NCBI RefSeq assembly: GCF_900188345.1
Contig: NZ_FZOD01000012.1
Span: forward strand, 1 to 64,000
Source: Streptosporangium subroseum
GTDB lineage: Bacteria > Actinomycetota > Actinomycetes > Streptosporangiales > Streptosporangiaceae
Reading direction: 5' to 3'
Length of the DNA: 64,000 bases
The notes beneath the pieces are model-generated. The model saw only the letters and a list, made by a program, of their open reading frames with translations, made no database searches and was not told the DNA's origin. Positions 1 through 8,984 of this stretch are shown here, piece after piece. How positions within the stretch are numbered: position 1 is the first letter of the stretch; each line of letters starts with the position of its first letter. Made by a program: the position numbers and the translations under genes.

Positions 1-101
1 GTGGCCCGTCAAAGAGATTGTGTTGCCCGCGTCCACTATGTGATTCTGAAACAGCAAACACCGCTGGCGTTCGCGCCGTGTGTGGTTGATTGTTTAATAG
101 G
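1..101 (+). other. 23S-5S rRNA intergenic spacer (partial)
   Basis: This stretch lies directly upstream of the 5S rRNA gene and contains no convincing open reading frame. Its position suggests the internal transcribed spacer between a 23S gene outside the window and the 5S gene. The 23S end itself is not visible. Confidence 0.6.
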
Positions 102-219
102 GTTACGGCGGTTATGGCGAAGGGGAAACACCCGGTTACATTCCGAACCCGGAAGTTAAGCTCTTCAGCGCCGATGGTACTGCACCGGGGACGGTGTGGG
201 AGAGTAGGTCACCGCCGGA
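102..219 (+). rRNA. rrf: 5S ribosomal RNA
   Basis: The sequence has the conserved actinobacterial 5S core: the CCCGGTTACATTCCGAACC block near 131-149, the GCGCCGATGGTACTGC block near 168-184, and GGGAGAGTAGG near 198-208. The 5' end (GGCGGT) pairs with the 3' end (ACCGCC), which closes helix I. The gene is about 118 nt, the usual 5S length. A strong hairpin terminator follows at 233. Exact ends may differ by one or two bases. Confidence 0.95.
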
Positions 220-232
220 CAATCTTTTCGGA

Positions 233-265
233 GAAGGCCACCCCGTCAGGGGTGGCCTTTTCTGC
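233..265 (+). terminator. rRNA operon terminator
   Basis: An 11-12 bp GC-rich stem (AAGGCCACCCC with GGGGTGGCCTTT, loop GTCA) followed by a T-rich tail lies just after the 5S gene. It fits an intrinsic terminator of the rRNA operon. Confidence 0.9.
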
Positions 266-290
266 GTTCACCCACCCGCATGCACGAAAA

Positions 291-328
291 GGGGGTTCAC
301 ACCATGCGGTGCGAACCCCCCTTTTTTT
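291..328 (+). terminator. Second terminator in tandem after the rRNA operon
   Basis: A 13-bp stem (GGGGGTTCACACC with GGTGCGAACCCCC, one mismatch) is followed by seven T residues. A further weak hairpin at about 341-376 (AGGGGCC with GGCCCCCT, then TTTT) makes a third. The stretch 220-626 otherwise holds no supportable gene. Confidence 0.8.
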
Positions 329-626
329 GTGTGTCCGGGGAGGGGCCCGCACCGCGGGGCACGGCCCCCTTTTTCGTTTTGTATTGCGTCGGGGCGTTCC
401 CGATTGGGCTCGTCAGCCTGTCCTTGCTGGTGGTAGTCACACGGGACGTAGGCGGAGCGGGGGTCTGGGTAACTTCGCGCAGTCGGCGTAAACCTGGATG
501 TGTCCCCGAAGAAACGCCCGGGGGCATCTGCCCAGCGCAGCATCGGCCGCGACCCATGGACCGCGCGCACGCCGGCGCGCTGGCATGCCGAACACGAGGC
601 ATTTCGGCGTCCAGGGAGAGGATCAC

Positions 627-1787
627 ATGGCGAAGATACATCCGTTCCGCAGCGAGACCAGTCCCGAACAGCTCACCGACCTACGGGAGCGGCTGGCCAG
701 AACGCGGTTCGCGCCGGCACTGTCAGGACAGGACTGGACGCACGGCACGCCACCCGGCTACCTCGCCGAGCTGCTGGAGTACTGGCGCACCGAGTTCGAC
801 TGGGGCGCGGCTGAGGAGCGGCTCAACGCGCTCCCCCAGTTCCTCGCCGAGGTCAACGGCAACACCGTGCACTTCGTGCACGCCAGGGGAGTGGGGCCGA
901 GCCCGTTCCCGCTGCTGTTCTCGCACGGCTGGCCGGGCTCGTTCTGGGAGGTGCAAAAGATCATCGGGCCGTTGACCGACCCGGCAGCGTACGGTGGGGA
1001 CCCAGCCGATGCGTTCGACCTGGTCGCGCCGAGCCTGCCCGGCTACGGCTTCTCCCCGCATCCCGGCGTGCCCGGGATGACGCCGACGGCCATGGCGACC
1101 CTGTTCAACCAGCTCATGACCGAGGTGCTCGGCTATTCGCGCTACGGGGCGCAGGGCGGTGACTGGGGCGCGCAGATCACCAGCCGCCTCGGCCGCGACC
1201 ACGGCGACACCGTAGCCGGCATCCACCTGAACCTGATCGGGGCAACGCCGGTGCTGGACGAGAACTCGGCCCCGCTCACGCCCGCCGAAGAGGCGTTCGT
1301 GGCCAAGGCCGAGCAGTTTTTCTCCGAGGAGGGCGGGTACGCCCAAATCCAGGGCACCCGGCCGTCCACGCTCGCTGCGGGACTGTCCGACTCTCCCGCC
1401 GGGCTGGCCGCGTGGATCGTGGAGAAGTTCCGGGCGTGGAGCGACTGCGGCGGCGACGTCGAGTCGGTGTTCAGCAAGGACGAGTTGCTCACCCACATCA
1501 CCCTCTACTGGCTGACCAACTCCATCGCCACCTCCACCCGCCTGTACTACGAGACCATGCACACCGAGGGCATGCTTGGCAGGTTCGTGCCCGGTTACGT
1601 CGATACGCCGACCGGCTTCGCCTCTTTCTCCAAGGACAACTTCACGCCGCCCGAGGAGTGGGTGCGGCGCTGCTACCGCCTGATTCGGTTCACCGAGTTC
1701 GACCGGGGCGGCCATTTCGCGGCATTGGAGCGGCCGGAAGAGCTGGTCACCGAGATCCGCGAGTTCTTCCGCCCGCTACGAGCCTGA
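627..1787 (+). CDS. Epoxide hydrolase, alpha/beta-hydrolase fold with EHN N-terminal domain
   Basis: The 386-residue protein starts with the EHN domain of microsomal-type epoxide hydrolases (about residues 4-110) and continues as an alpha/beta hydrolase. It would open epoxides to diols in the cytoplasm. Visible landmarks are the oxyanion motif HGWPGS at residue 100, the nucleophile Asp179 in GGDWGA, and His363 in GGHFAALE. The acid residue was not placed with certainty. Start 627 is chosen because GGGAGAGG at 615-622 is well spaced and the protein begins as the family does; the frame is open further upstream but without homology-like sequence. The gene stands alone, convergent with the next gene. 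Substrate is unknown. Confidence 0.9.
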   Translation: MAKIHPFRSETSPEQLTDLRERLARTRFAPALSGQDWTHGTPPGYLAELLEYWRTEFDWGAAEERLNALPQFLAEVNGNTVHFVHARGVGPSPFPLLFSHGWPGSFWEVQKIIGPLTDPAAYGGDPADAFDLVAPSLPGYGFSPHPGVPGMTPTAMATLFNQLMTEVLGYSRYGAQGGDWGAQITSRLGRDHGDTVAGIHLNLIGATPVLDENSAPLTPAEEAFVAKAEQFFSEEGGYAQIQGTRPSTLAAGLSDSPAGLAAWIVEKFRAWSDCGGDVESVFSKDELLTHITLYWLTNSIATSTRLYYETMHTEGMLGRFVPGYVDTPTGFASFSKDNFTPPEEWVRRCYRLIRFTEFDRGGHFAALERPEELVTEIREFFRPLRA

Positions 1788-1887
1788 CCAGGCTGAACAG
1801 GAACGAGTCCCGGCCCACCCGAGCCAGGACTCGTGGAGTGGAATCGCAGGGGGTCGGCTGAAATTCAGCCGAGGCCGGCGGGAACGG

Positions 1888-3360
1888 TCAGGGAGTGGTG
1901 ATGAACAGACCGTCGCCCACGGTCCGCTCGGCGCCGTCGGATGGCCGGTTGACAGCCTTGTTCCCGATGACCATCGCGCTCGAACCGCCGCCGTCGAAGT
2001 TGATGGCCTGCTTAGCACCCAGCCAGCGCATCAACTGGGCCGCCTCCACCATTGAGGCGCCCACGGTGACACCCGGGTTGCGGCCGTCGACCGTGGCCAG
2101 GATCAACCCACCGGACTTGGTGATGCCCACCATCGTGCGCGGGTGGCGGCGGAGCATCATGTTGAGCGAGGCCTGCCCGTCGGCCAGCGCGGTGATCCGT
2201 ACCCGGCCGTTCCTGACCAGCCCGACCCCGCCCCCCATCACGTACGTGTCGGGAGCGAGTGGCACGGCCTTCTGCGTCCGCAGGTCGATGACCTTGTTGT
2301 CCACCTTCATCGTCCAGGTCTCCAGGGCGTGCTCCTGGAGCCAGAGGGCCATGAGGCCCGTGCCGTGCAGCACGTAGTTGCCGCGTGCGACGACGCCGCC
2401 GGCCTGGCGGACGTTGACGACCTTGCCCTGGGCGGCGTTGACCACGACCTCGATACCCCCGTCGGCCAACGTCTTGGCGCCGAACTCCTCGGTGTAGAGG
2501 ACGAGTTCGTCAGGGCCCGCGGCCCGGTTGATGCCCTGGATCGGGGTTTTCGTCCCGTCGGAGGAGATCGCGGTGACCGCGGTCTTCAGCTCGGTGATCC
2601 GGGCCTTGCGTCCCTCGGTGATGACCAGACCGGTACGGCCGGGCACCGCCTCGCTGAGAAGCCTGCCGCCCACCACGGACACGCCCATCGGGTCACCCTG
2701 AAGTGCCTTGGCCGTGTGGATGTTGAAGAAACCGCCGTTGACTCCGGCGATGGCGTGGGTGAGCTTGGACATGGAGCTGACGGTTTCGCGTGCCGCCACG
2801 CTCTTGCCGACGCTGGTCCTGAAGGATCCCTTGAAGACCTTCGGGTCCACCATGAGGACGCGCATGTCCCAGGGGCCTGTGGTCTCCGTGCCGTCGTCAC
2901 CGAGGTAGTCGGCCTTGGCCTTGATGCCGTACTCCTTGAGATCCTTCACCATCTTGTCGGCCTTGGCCCGTTGCTTGAGCGTCCACAGTCCGAGCCGGAC
3001 CATGTACCGCTCCACGGCCGGGGCGTCCGCGGCGGCGGGCTGCACAACCTGCACAATGCCGGGGGCGAATCCCGCGGCTTCCACGGCCGCGGCCTGCGCC
3101 TGCGCGGTGGCAAGGCCGCCGGCATCGTGTCCGTTGGGCATCATCACCGACACCGTCCACCCCTGGGTGGATTTGCCGTGTACAACGTTGAAAAGGTCAA
3201 TTCCCGGAACCACGCTGCGTTGCTTTTTGACAGGAACCATGCCCGTGCCGAGCGGGAACGCCGATGAGGGAAACCGTAAACTCGCCTGGTCGGCTTCGGC
3301 TGGAATCGCTGTGGCGGCGAGCGCCATGACTGTAAATCCGATGACGATGCGTCGCGACAT
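1888..3360 (-). CDS. Secreted phosphodiester glycosidase family protein (NAGPA domain)
   Basis: This is a 490-residue exported protein with a signal peptide over residues 1-23 (basic MSRR, hydrophobic core, cleavage near AEA-D). A middle region around 65-150 resembles SPOR-like repeats. The C-terminal half carries the NAGPA/DUF2233 hallmarks: GVNGGFFN at 206-213 and FDGGGSSAM near 455-465. The family removes N-acetylglucosamine phosphodiester caps or trims cell-surface glycans; the bacterial substrates are mostly unknown. It is monocistronic, with a roughly 290-bp upstream intergenic region holding no other supportable gene. Confidence 0.85.
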   Translation of the reverse strand: MSRRIVIGFTVMALAATAIPAEADQASLRFPSSAFPLGTGMVPVKKQRSVVPGIDLFNVVHGKSTQGWTVSVMMPNGHDAGGLATAQAQAAAVEAAGFAPGIVQVVQPAAADAPAVERYMVRLGLWTLKQRAKADKMVKDLKEYGIKAKADYLGDDGTETTGPWDMRVLMVDPKVFKGSFRTSVGKSVAARETVSSMSKLTHAIAGVNGGFFNIHTAKALQGDPMGVSVVGGRLLSEAVPGRTGLVITEGRKARITELKTAVTAISSDGTKTPIQGINRAAGPDELVLYTEEFGAKTLADGGIEVVVNAAQGKVVNVRQAGGVVARGNYVLHGTGLMALWLQEHALETWTMKVDNKVIDLRTQKAVPLAPDTYVMGGGVGLVRNGRVRITALADGQASLNMMLRRHPRTMVGITKSGGLILATVDGRNPGVTVGASMVEAAQLMRWLGAKQAINFDGGGSSAMVIGNKAVNRPSDGAERTVGDGLFITTP

Positions 3361-3649
3361 GTATATCTCTCCCGTAAGTGACCTGACTTCGGTGCACTAT
3401 CGTGTCGAGATCTACGTGCCAAGGGGAGCGAAACACGCGAAACGACCCAAGAAAGTGTTGTTCCCCATGCAAGATCATACGAAAAAAGTGGAACCCGCGT
3501 GATCCATGACGGACCCAGCCGGGCTATCCGTCCTGGTCAATAGGGGTTAGTCCCCGCCGTTTCGCTGCGAGGGCGAGAGCGCGGCGTTACGGTGCAGTAG
3601 GCCGCGTCCCTTCACATCAAGCGGCACATCTTTCCGAGAGGCAGCCGTC

Positions 3650-3799
3650 ATGGGGCTGAGCATTCTCATCGTGATCATCGCAAGCATGGTCCTCGGTTTC
3701 ATCTTCGGTGTGATCCTGGCGCGTCCGCGCCGCTGGGATCTTCACATCTGTGCAGGTGACACCGTTCACATGGACCCGGCATCCGACAGACACGGTTAG
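3650..3799 (+). CDS. Small single-pass membrane protein (49 aa)
   Basis: A 49-codon frame begins ATGGGGCTGAGC with GAGAGG about 9 nt upstream (3636-3641). Residues 3-24 form one strongly hydrophobic segment (LSILIVIIASMVLGFIFGVI), followed by RPRR, which suggests an N-out/C-in single-pass membrane peptide with a short polar tail. A large perfect hairpin terminator follows at 3845. I do not recognise the family. The RBS, the hydrophobic segment and the isolated position with its own terminator are the evidence for a real gene. Confidence 0.55.
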   Translation: MGLSILIVIIASMVLGFIFGVILARPRRWDLHICAGDTVHMDPASDRHG

Positions 3800-3844
3800 T
3801 CAGGCGCGAATGACACGCGCAGGAAATCACCCAGGTAGTCGCAG

Positions 3845-3884
3845 GTGCGGGCCGTACGGAATCCAGATTCCGTACGGCCCGCAC
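3845..3884. terminator. Bidirectional hairpin between convergent genes
   Basis: A perfect 18-bp inverted repeat (3845-3862 with 3867-3884) has a CCAG loop. It sits between the small membrane ORF ending at 3799 and the cupin gene ending at 3906 on the other strand, so it can serve both. Confidence 0.85.
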
Positions 3885-3905
3885 CGCAGTTCCTGCCCAG
3901 CCCGT

Positions 3906-4301
3906 TCAGGCCGTGGAGTGATACACCTTGCGGAGAGTCTCGTGGACGATCCAGATGGTTTTGGCGCCGTCGGCGAGCAGACAGACCGAACCCGGGACGA
4001 GCTCGATGGTCGCGCCTCCCTCGACCTCCACGGTGGCACGGCCGGACAGGACCACGAAGATCTCGTCGCGTTCCACATCGGTCACCGTTCCCGGGGTGAT
4101 CTCCCAGATGCCCCGGCTCTGCGTGCCGTCCGGTGAGGACCACAGTTCGATCGAGGAGACGCGCGGTGAGCCCGCGAGAATCTGGGCGGGGTCCAGCTCG
4201 TCGGGTGACAACCGCACGTCGCCGGTCGGGACGGCGAACGCCCCGGCGGCGGTGACCATGCGAGCCAGGTCGGCGGTCTCGGGGACGAGAATCTCGGGCA
4301 T
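3906..4301 (-). CDS. Cupin-domain protein
   Basis: This 131-residue protein has a single small beta-barrel cupin (about residues 45-125) with the cupin-3/DUF861 pattern W-E-I-T-P-G followed by E-I-F-V-V-L-S-G and V-P-G-S-V. Relatives include ureidoglycine aminohydrolase-like and ethanolamine-utilisation EutQ-like proteins. The reaction cannot be fixed from sequence. It lies 9 bp downstream of the PucR-type regulator gene and is almost certainly cotranscribed with it, so a role in amine or nitrogen compound metabolism is inferred. Confidence 0.8.
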   Translation of the reverse strand: MPEILVPETADLARMVTAAGAFAVPTGDVRLSPDELDPAQILAGSPRVSSIELWSSPDGTQSRGIWEITPGTVTDVERDEIFVVLSGRATVEVEGGATIELVPGSVCLLADGAKTIWIVHETLRKVYHSTA

Positions 4302-4310
4302 GAGGGCCTT

Positions 4311-5933
4311 TCAGCGGGGGTTGTCTCTCCGGAAGGATTCCAGCGCCAGGAGGGCGACGTGGAGGGAGAGGCAGGACTCGACATCGTCCAGGTCGGTGTC
4401 GAGGATACGTTCCAGCCTGCGGAGCCGGTCGTAGAAGGCGGGCCGCGACAGGTGGGCTTTCTGGGCGGAGACGGCCTTGTTGCGGCCGGCGTCCAGGTAG
4501 ATGCGCAGGATCCGGGTGAGATCGCCGCCGCGCTGGGCGTCGTGGGCCAGCAGGGGGCCGAGCTCACGTTCGGCGAAGGTCTGCAGGCGGGCGTCGTCGC
4601 GTAACAGATGAAGCAGGCCGCGCAGGCGAAGGTCGGGCAGGCGGTAGAAGGCCCGGCCGTCGGGCTGCCTGACGGCTACGTCGGCGACCTGCTCGGCCTC
4701 CAGGAAGCTTCGCCGTACGTCGCGGATCGACTCGACCACCGAACCCGCGGCGAGGACGAAGGGAGCGGTGAAGGTCTTGCGCAGGTGATCGGCGAGCGCG
4801 GTCAGGGTGGGCTCGGCGAACGTGCGTGGAGGCAGGGGGAGCAGGACGCCGACGCGGTTCTGGTCCAGAGCGCCGATCAGGGCCGGAAGGCGGGCCTCGC
4901 GGCAGGCCGCGGCGGCGGCCTCGGCCAGCTCGCCGAGCTTGGCGAGCTGCTCCTGGCCGTCCAGCAGGCTCTCCGACGCCTCGGCCAGGCGGAGCACCAC
5001 GCTGATCAATTTGCGGCCGGTGAGTGGCACGCCGACCGCGCGGGCACGGGCCGCGGCCTCTTCCGGGTCGGCGTAGGCGTGCGTCAGGATACCGGTGATG
5101 ATCGTGCCGTGGGCCTGGCGTTCGAGTGACTCCTGGTGGCGCTCCAACAGGCGGCCCAGGGCAAGGGTGGTCGCCGCGCGTTCGGCGAGCACGATGTCGC
5201 GGGGGCCGGGCTCGGCGTCGCAGAGCAGGATCAGCCGGCCCCAGTCCTGTCCTCGTGCGCCGACCATGGTGACCAGCCAGCCGGAGGTCGCGTCGTAGGC
5301 GGTGCGCAGGTCGGGTGCCACGGCGCGGGAGCGGGTCTCCCAGCTGGCGAGCAGGTTGCCGGTGTCACGTCCGGCGGTCTCGCAGGCCAGGACCTGGTGG
5401 GCGAGGTTCTCCAGCAGGACCGGCCGCCCGGACAGCCGGGCGACCTGACTGAGCACCTCGGCGGGGGACGCGCCCTCGACCGACAGTTCGGTGAAGACCT
5501 CGTGGAGGTGCTCGGAGGCGCGCAGCTCCTCCAGCTGGATGTCGATGATCCGGGCGTGCACCGACTCGGTGATCTGCACGAACGGTGTCTCACGGGCCAG
5601 CGTGATCAGAGGCAGGCCGTGCTCCTCGGCGGACCTGACCACGGAGTGGGGTAACTCTCCGATGAATTTGCGGCCCATCTCCACGATCAGTCCGGACACG
5701 CCCACAGCGGATAACTCGGCGATGTATTCGGCAAGTTTGCCGGGGTCGTCCGGAAGGGCGATGCCCGTGGTGAGCACCAGCTCACCCCCGCGCAGCAGGT
5801 GCGCGATGTCGGTCACCTCGCCCACGTGGACCCAGCGCACCGGGGTCCCCAGCCGATCGGCTCCCGCGACGACTCGGGGGTTGCCTCGGCGGACGCTGTC
5901 CAGCGCGAGAACATCGGCGATTGTAGGGAGCAC
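4311..5933 (-). CDS. PucR-family transcriptional regulator
   Basis: The 540-residue protein has the full PucR layout: an N-terminal PucR ligand domain starting LPTIADVLAL (about residues 3-125), a central GGDEF-like region (about 290-410), and a C-terminal PucR helix-turn-helix near 475-530 (ILRIYLDAGRN...SRPAFYDRL). Such proteins control purine, polyamine and GABA catabolism. The start is GTG at 5933. An AT-rich stretch at 5945-5998 upstream is a plausible promoter region. It heads an operon with the cupin gene and probably controls nearby amine-catabolism genes. Confidence 0.9.
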   Translation of the reverse strand: MLPTIADVLALDSVRRGNPRVVAGADRLGTPVRWVHVGEVTDIAHLLRGGELVLTTGIALPDDPGKLAEYIAELSAVGVSGLIVEMGRKFIGELPHSVVRSAEEHGLPLITLARETPFVQITESVHARIIDIQLEELRASEHLHEVFTELSVEGASPAEVLSQVARLSGRPVLLENLAHQVLACETAGRDTGNLLASWETRSRAVAPDLRTAYDATSGWLVTMVGARGQDWGRLILLCDAEPGPRDIVLAERAATTLALGRLLERHQESLERQAHGTIITGILTHAYADPEEAAARARAVGVPLTGRKLISVVLRLAEASESLLDGQEQLAKLGELAEAAAAACREARLPALIGALDQNRVGVLLPLPPRTFAEPTLTALADHLRKTFTAPFVLAAGSVVESIRDVRRSFLEAEQVADVAVRQPDGRAFYRLPDLRLRGLLHLLRDDARLQTFAERELGPLLAHDAQRGGDLTRILRIYLDAGRNKAVSAQKAHLSRPAFYDRLRRLERILDTDLDDVESCLSLHVALLALESFRRDNPR

Positions 5934-6157
5934 ACCCCGAGAATATCTGATCAGATTGTAAGTATGAACTGCACTTGATTTACATATTGTTTACATTGGA
6001 CTGTGTCGCCGCAGGTCGGCGGAGCATCGCATGACGCTGGGCCGCAAGGCGTGACGTCACGACTGGCAGGAAGTTGGTACGAAAGCGAGCCCGTCCGGCA
6101 GACCGGGCGGCGCCGGAGAGGTGGTCCGGTCGATCGCGGCAGCCCTCGCAGGAAGAG

Positions 6158-6937
6158 TCACTCCGCGCTGACGTGCTCGTCGTCACGGGACGCCTCGGGC
6201 GATCGCAACGGCGACGCCGCCGCGGGCCGGGCACGGCGGTTCAGGCGCACTTCAAGGCCGTCGAGGATGCAGCTCAGGCCGAATTCGAAGCCGAGGGCTA
6301 TGGAGGTGTTGATGTCTATCGCGGCATAGCGGGCGCGCAGCTCGGGATAGTCGGCCGCGGCCTTCTCCACCGTCGGCCGCGTGGTCTCGTGCCACTCGGC
6401 GATGGTCATGCCCGACCCGGCCAGCGCGTTCAGCAGGGAGATCTCCGGCACGGTGATGCCTGCCACGTAGGACAGCAGCGTCGAGGCGGCGTAGTCGCGC
6501 TCGAAGTCCTGGAACCCGGCCCGCGCGAAGGTGCCGCTCAGCCGGCTCATGAGCTGCATCGCGTTGGGGCCGACGGCGGGCATCGTCCCGACGAGGGGCA
6601 TCGCCCAGGGGTGCCGGAAGAGTGCCTCCCGCATCCCGTATGCGAAGAGGGTCGCGGCGTGCCGCCAGTCGGTCGTCTCCTGGGTCTCCAGAAGCTTGAA
6701 CTCGCCGTAGAACTCGTCCAGGACCAGTTCGAGCAGCTCGTCCTTGTTGGCCACGTGCCAGTAGATGCTGGTGGCCCCCGAGCCGAGTTTGGCGCCCAGG
6801 CGGCGCATGCTCAGCGCGTTCAGCCCTTCGGCGTCGAGCAGTTCCACGGCGGCGCGCACGATCTGTGTCCTGCTGAGCGTCGGACTCTTGCTGGTGCGGG
6901 GCTCGCGGGTCCAGACCGAGCTGAAGGGCTGTTTCAC
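6158..6937 (-). CDS. TetR-family repressor with tetracycline-repressor-like C-terminal domain
   Basis: The 259-residue protein has a TetR DNA-binding domain near residues 22-75 (TQIVRAAVELLDAEGLNALS, then the HTH LGAKLGSGATSIYWHVANKDEL). The C-terminal ligand domain resembles the TetR_C class-A type. It is divergent from a 14-TM drug-efflux transporter gene starting near 6992. The 54-bp gap contains a 39-bp perfect-dyad operator, so it very likely represses the transporter and itself until a drug-like ligand binds. Confidence 0.9.
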   Translation of the reverse strand: MKQPFSSVWTREPRTSKSPTLSRTQIVRAAVELLDAEGLNALSMRRLGAKLGSGATSIYWHVANKDELLELVLDEFYGEFKLLETQETTDWRHAATLFAYGMREALFRHPWAMPLVGTMPAVGPNAMQLMSRLSGTFARAGFQDFERDYAASTLLSYVAGITVPEISLLNALAGSGMTIAEWHETTRPTVEKAAADYPELRARYAAIDINTSIALGFEFGLSCILDGLEVRLNRRARPAAASPLRSPEASRDDEHVSAE

Positions 6938-6954
6938 GGCTCCAGTATAAATTC

Positions 6955-6993
6955 ACTCGCACGACGTACGAGCTTGTCGTACGCTGTGCGAGT
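6955..6993. promoter_or_regulatory. Nested palindromic operator for the TetR/MFS divergent pair
   Basis: Two inverted repeats share the same centre (6974): an outer ACTCGCAC (6955-6962) with GTGCGAGT (6986-6993), and an inner CGTACGA (6965-6971) with TCGTACG (6977-6983). The half site CTGTGCGAGT recurs as a direct repeat at 7005-7014. The dyad overlaps the transporter start, so bound repressor would block both directions. Confidence 0.8.
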
Positions 6994-8503
6994 GACATCG
7001 AACACTGTGCGAGTAGAACGTGACCCCCGGCGTTGGTGGATCCTCGGAGTGCTCTGTCTGAGCCTGCTGGTCCTCGTGGTGGACAACACCGTTCTGAACC
7101 TGGCCATCCCCGCCCTGATGACCGACCTGGGGGCCAGCCCGTCGGACATCCAGTGGATCATTGACGCCTACGTCCTGGTCTTCGCCGGCCTGCTGCTCAC
7201 CGCCGGCAGCCTCTCCGACCGCTACGGCCGGAAACGTTTCCTGATCATCGGCCTGACACTGTTCGGCGGTGCCTCGCTGATCGCCCTGCTGGTCACCGAG
7301 CCCTGGCAGCTGATCGCCGCCCGCGCGCTGATGGGCGTCGGCGGCTCCATCCTCATGCCGAGCACGCTGTCGATCCTGATCACCGTCTTCGACGATGAGG
7401 AGCGCCGCAAGGCGATCGCCGCGTGGAGCGCCGTGGCCATGGTCGGCGTGATCGCCGGTCCCACGCTGGGCGGTTTCCTGCTCGATCACTACTGGTGGGG
7501 CTCGATCTTCCTGCTCAACGTGCCCATCGCGGTCGTCGCGATCATCGCGGCGGCGTTGCTGATGCCCGAGTCTCGCGGTCCGGCCCGGCGGCTCGACCCG
7601 CTCGGCGTGCTGCTGTCCACGGTCGGCATGAGTGCCCTGGTCTTCGTGGTCATCTCCGTGCCGGGCGCGGGCCTGACCGCGTCCGCGACGCTGGTCGCCG
7701 CGGCGCTGGCCGTGCTGGCGTTGGGGGGATTTGTGCTCTGGGAGCTGCGGTCGGCCCACCCCATGCTCCCGCTGGAGCTGTTCCGCGACCGCAACTTCAG
7801 CGGATCGTCGTTCTCGATCGTGCTGATGTCGTTCGGCACGGGCGCGCTGCTGCTGATGCTCACCCAGTATCTGCAGTTCGTGCTGGGGTACGACCCCATG
7901 AAGGCCGGTCTGGCGCTGCTGCCGTACGCCGTGGCCGCCGCGCTGTTCAACGGGGTCGGCGCCGGTCTCGGGCAGAAGATCAGCAACCGCGTGCTGATCG
8001 CGATCGGGTTGAGCGTGATGGCGCTCGGCTTCGGCGTGCTCGCCTTCATGACCGGCGAGACCGGGTACGGCATGCTGATCGCCGCTCTCATGCTCATGGG
8101 GATCGGCGGCGGTCTGGCCGGCCCCGCAGCCTACGCCACGCTCATGGGAGCGGTGCCGCCCGCGCACGCCGGTGTGGGATCGGCGCTCAACGACACCGTC
8201 CAGCAGGTCGGAATGGCGCTGAGCGTCGCGGTGCTCGGCAGCGTGCTGGCCGCGACCTACACCTCGTCGATGCCTCCGGAGGCCCCGGCCGTCGCGCGGG
8301 AGTCGATCGCGGGCGCGATTCGGCTCGGGGATCCGGGACTGATCAGGACCGCCCGGGACATGTTTGTCTCGGCCATGTCGTTCGGCTCCTGGGTGGGCGT
8401 CGGGTTCACCCTCGCGGCCGCCCTGCTGGCGTTCGTGGTGTTGCGGCCCGCTCCCCGGGTTCGGGCCGGTGCGGACGCGGACCTGGTGGAAGCGGGGCGC
8501 TGA
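6992..8503 (+). CDS. MFS drug-efflux transporter, DHA2 (EmrB/QacA-type, 14 TM)
   Basis: The roughly 503-residue integral membrane protein has about 14 hydrophobic helices. After the first helix (WWILGVLCLSLLVLVVDNTVLNLAIPAL) it shows the DHA2 motif A region GSLSDRYGRKR between TM2 and TM3 and a motif-C-like GPTLGGFLLDH in TM5. It is expected to export cationic or amphipathic drugs using the proton gradient. The start is one of three in-frame GTGs (6986, 6992, 7007); 6992 is chosen by position inside the operator. The frame is open far upstream, but that part is antisense to the tetR gene. A strong terminator follows at 8541. Confidence 0.92.
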   Translation: MTSNTVRVERDPRRWWILGVLCLSLLVLVVDNTVLNLAIPALMTDLGASPSDIQWIIDAYVLVFAGLLLTAGSLSDRYGRKRFLIIGLTLFGGASLIALLVTEPWQLIAARALMGVGGSILMPSTLSILITVFDDEERRKAIAAWSAVAMVGVIAGPTLGGFLLDHYWWGSIFLLNVPIAVVAIIAAALLMPESRGPARRLDPLGVLLSTVGMSALVFVVISVPGAGLTASATLVAAALAVLALGGFVLWELRSAHPMLPLELFRDRNFSGSSFSIVLMSFGTGALLLMLTQYLQFVLGYDPMKAGLALLPYAVAAALFNGVGAGLGQKISNRVLIAIGLSVMALGFGVLAFMTGETGYGMLIAALMLMGIGGGLAGPAAYATLMGAVPPAHAGVGSALNDTVQQVGMALSVAVLGSVLAATYTSSMPPEAPAVARESIAGAIRLGDPGLIRTARDMFVSAMSFGSWVGVGFTLAAALLAFVVLRPAPRVRAGADADLVEAGR

Positions 8504-8540
8504 GGGCTCCCGAAGTCGTCGATCCTGCGTGTCCGCTCCG

Positions 8541-8575
8541 TCAACGGCCGACCTGCCGAGCAGGTCGGCCGTTGA
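8541..8575. terminator. Terminator after the MFS gene
   Basis: A perfect 16-bp stem (8541-8556 with 8560-8575) with a 3-nt loop lies 38 bp after the MFS stop codon. Confidence 0.85.
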
Positions 8576-8741
8576 CGCGGATGACCGTACGGGGCGCCGG
8601 GGCCGGGGTGGCTCGTCGAAGCCTCGAATTATTCATGTATTTCAGGTTGTTTTAATAGGAAATATGAGTGACGATGAAGATGGCGAGGTCGGATGACCGC
8701 CGATGCTCGGCGAGGAACCTGGGGGGTGCTTCGCTCGAGCT

Positions 8742-8786
8742 CCTGTACGGCTTGCGCCCTCCGTCGCAGGGCGCAAGCCGTACAGG
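8742..8786. repeat. Long perfect hairpin in intergenic region
   Basis: A perfect 19-bp inverted repeat (8742-8760 with 8768-8786) has a 7-nt loop and lies alone in the 480-bp gap 8504-8984, about 200 bp before an aminotransferase gene. It may be a terminator or a structured leader. Nothing else in the gap supports a gene. Confidence 0.7.
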
Positions 8787-8984
8787 CCTTGTCCGGCGGG
8801 GCTTGCGGGGGCGTTCATCTCGCCGGGACGGGATCGATTCCGGGAGGATGGCCTGGTTGATCCGTCGTCGGGGAATCCCCAGGTGTGACGTGAAAGACAG
8901 GATCTGACAGTGTGACGGGTTGGGTGGCAATCTTCCGACAGGATGACGGTAGGAGCAGTAGCCCGAAACCGCGATAATTGATGT

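Noticed and set aside
6074..6991. N-terminal extension of the MFS frame by 306 codons
   Set aside because: It is antisense to the TetR gene and lacks hydrophobic helices or an RBS; the transporter starts with its first TM helix right after 6992.
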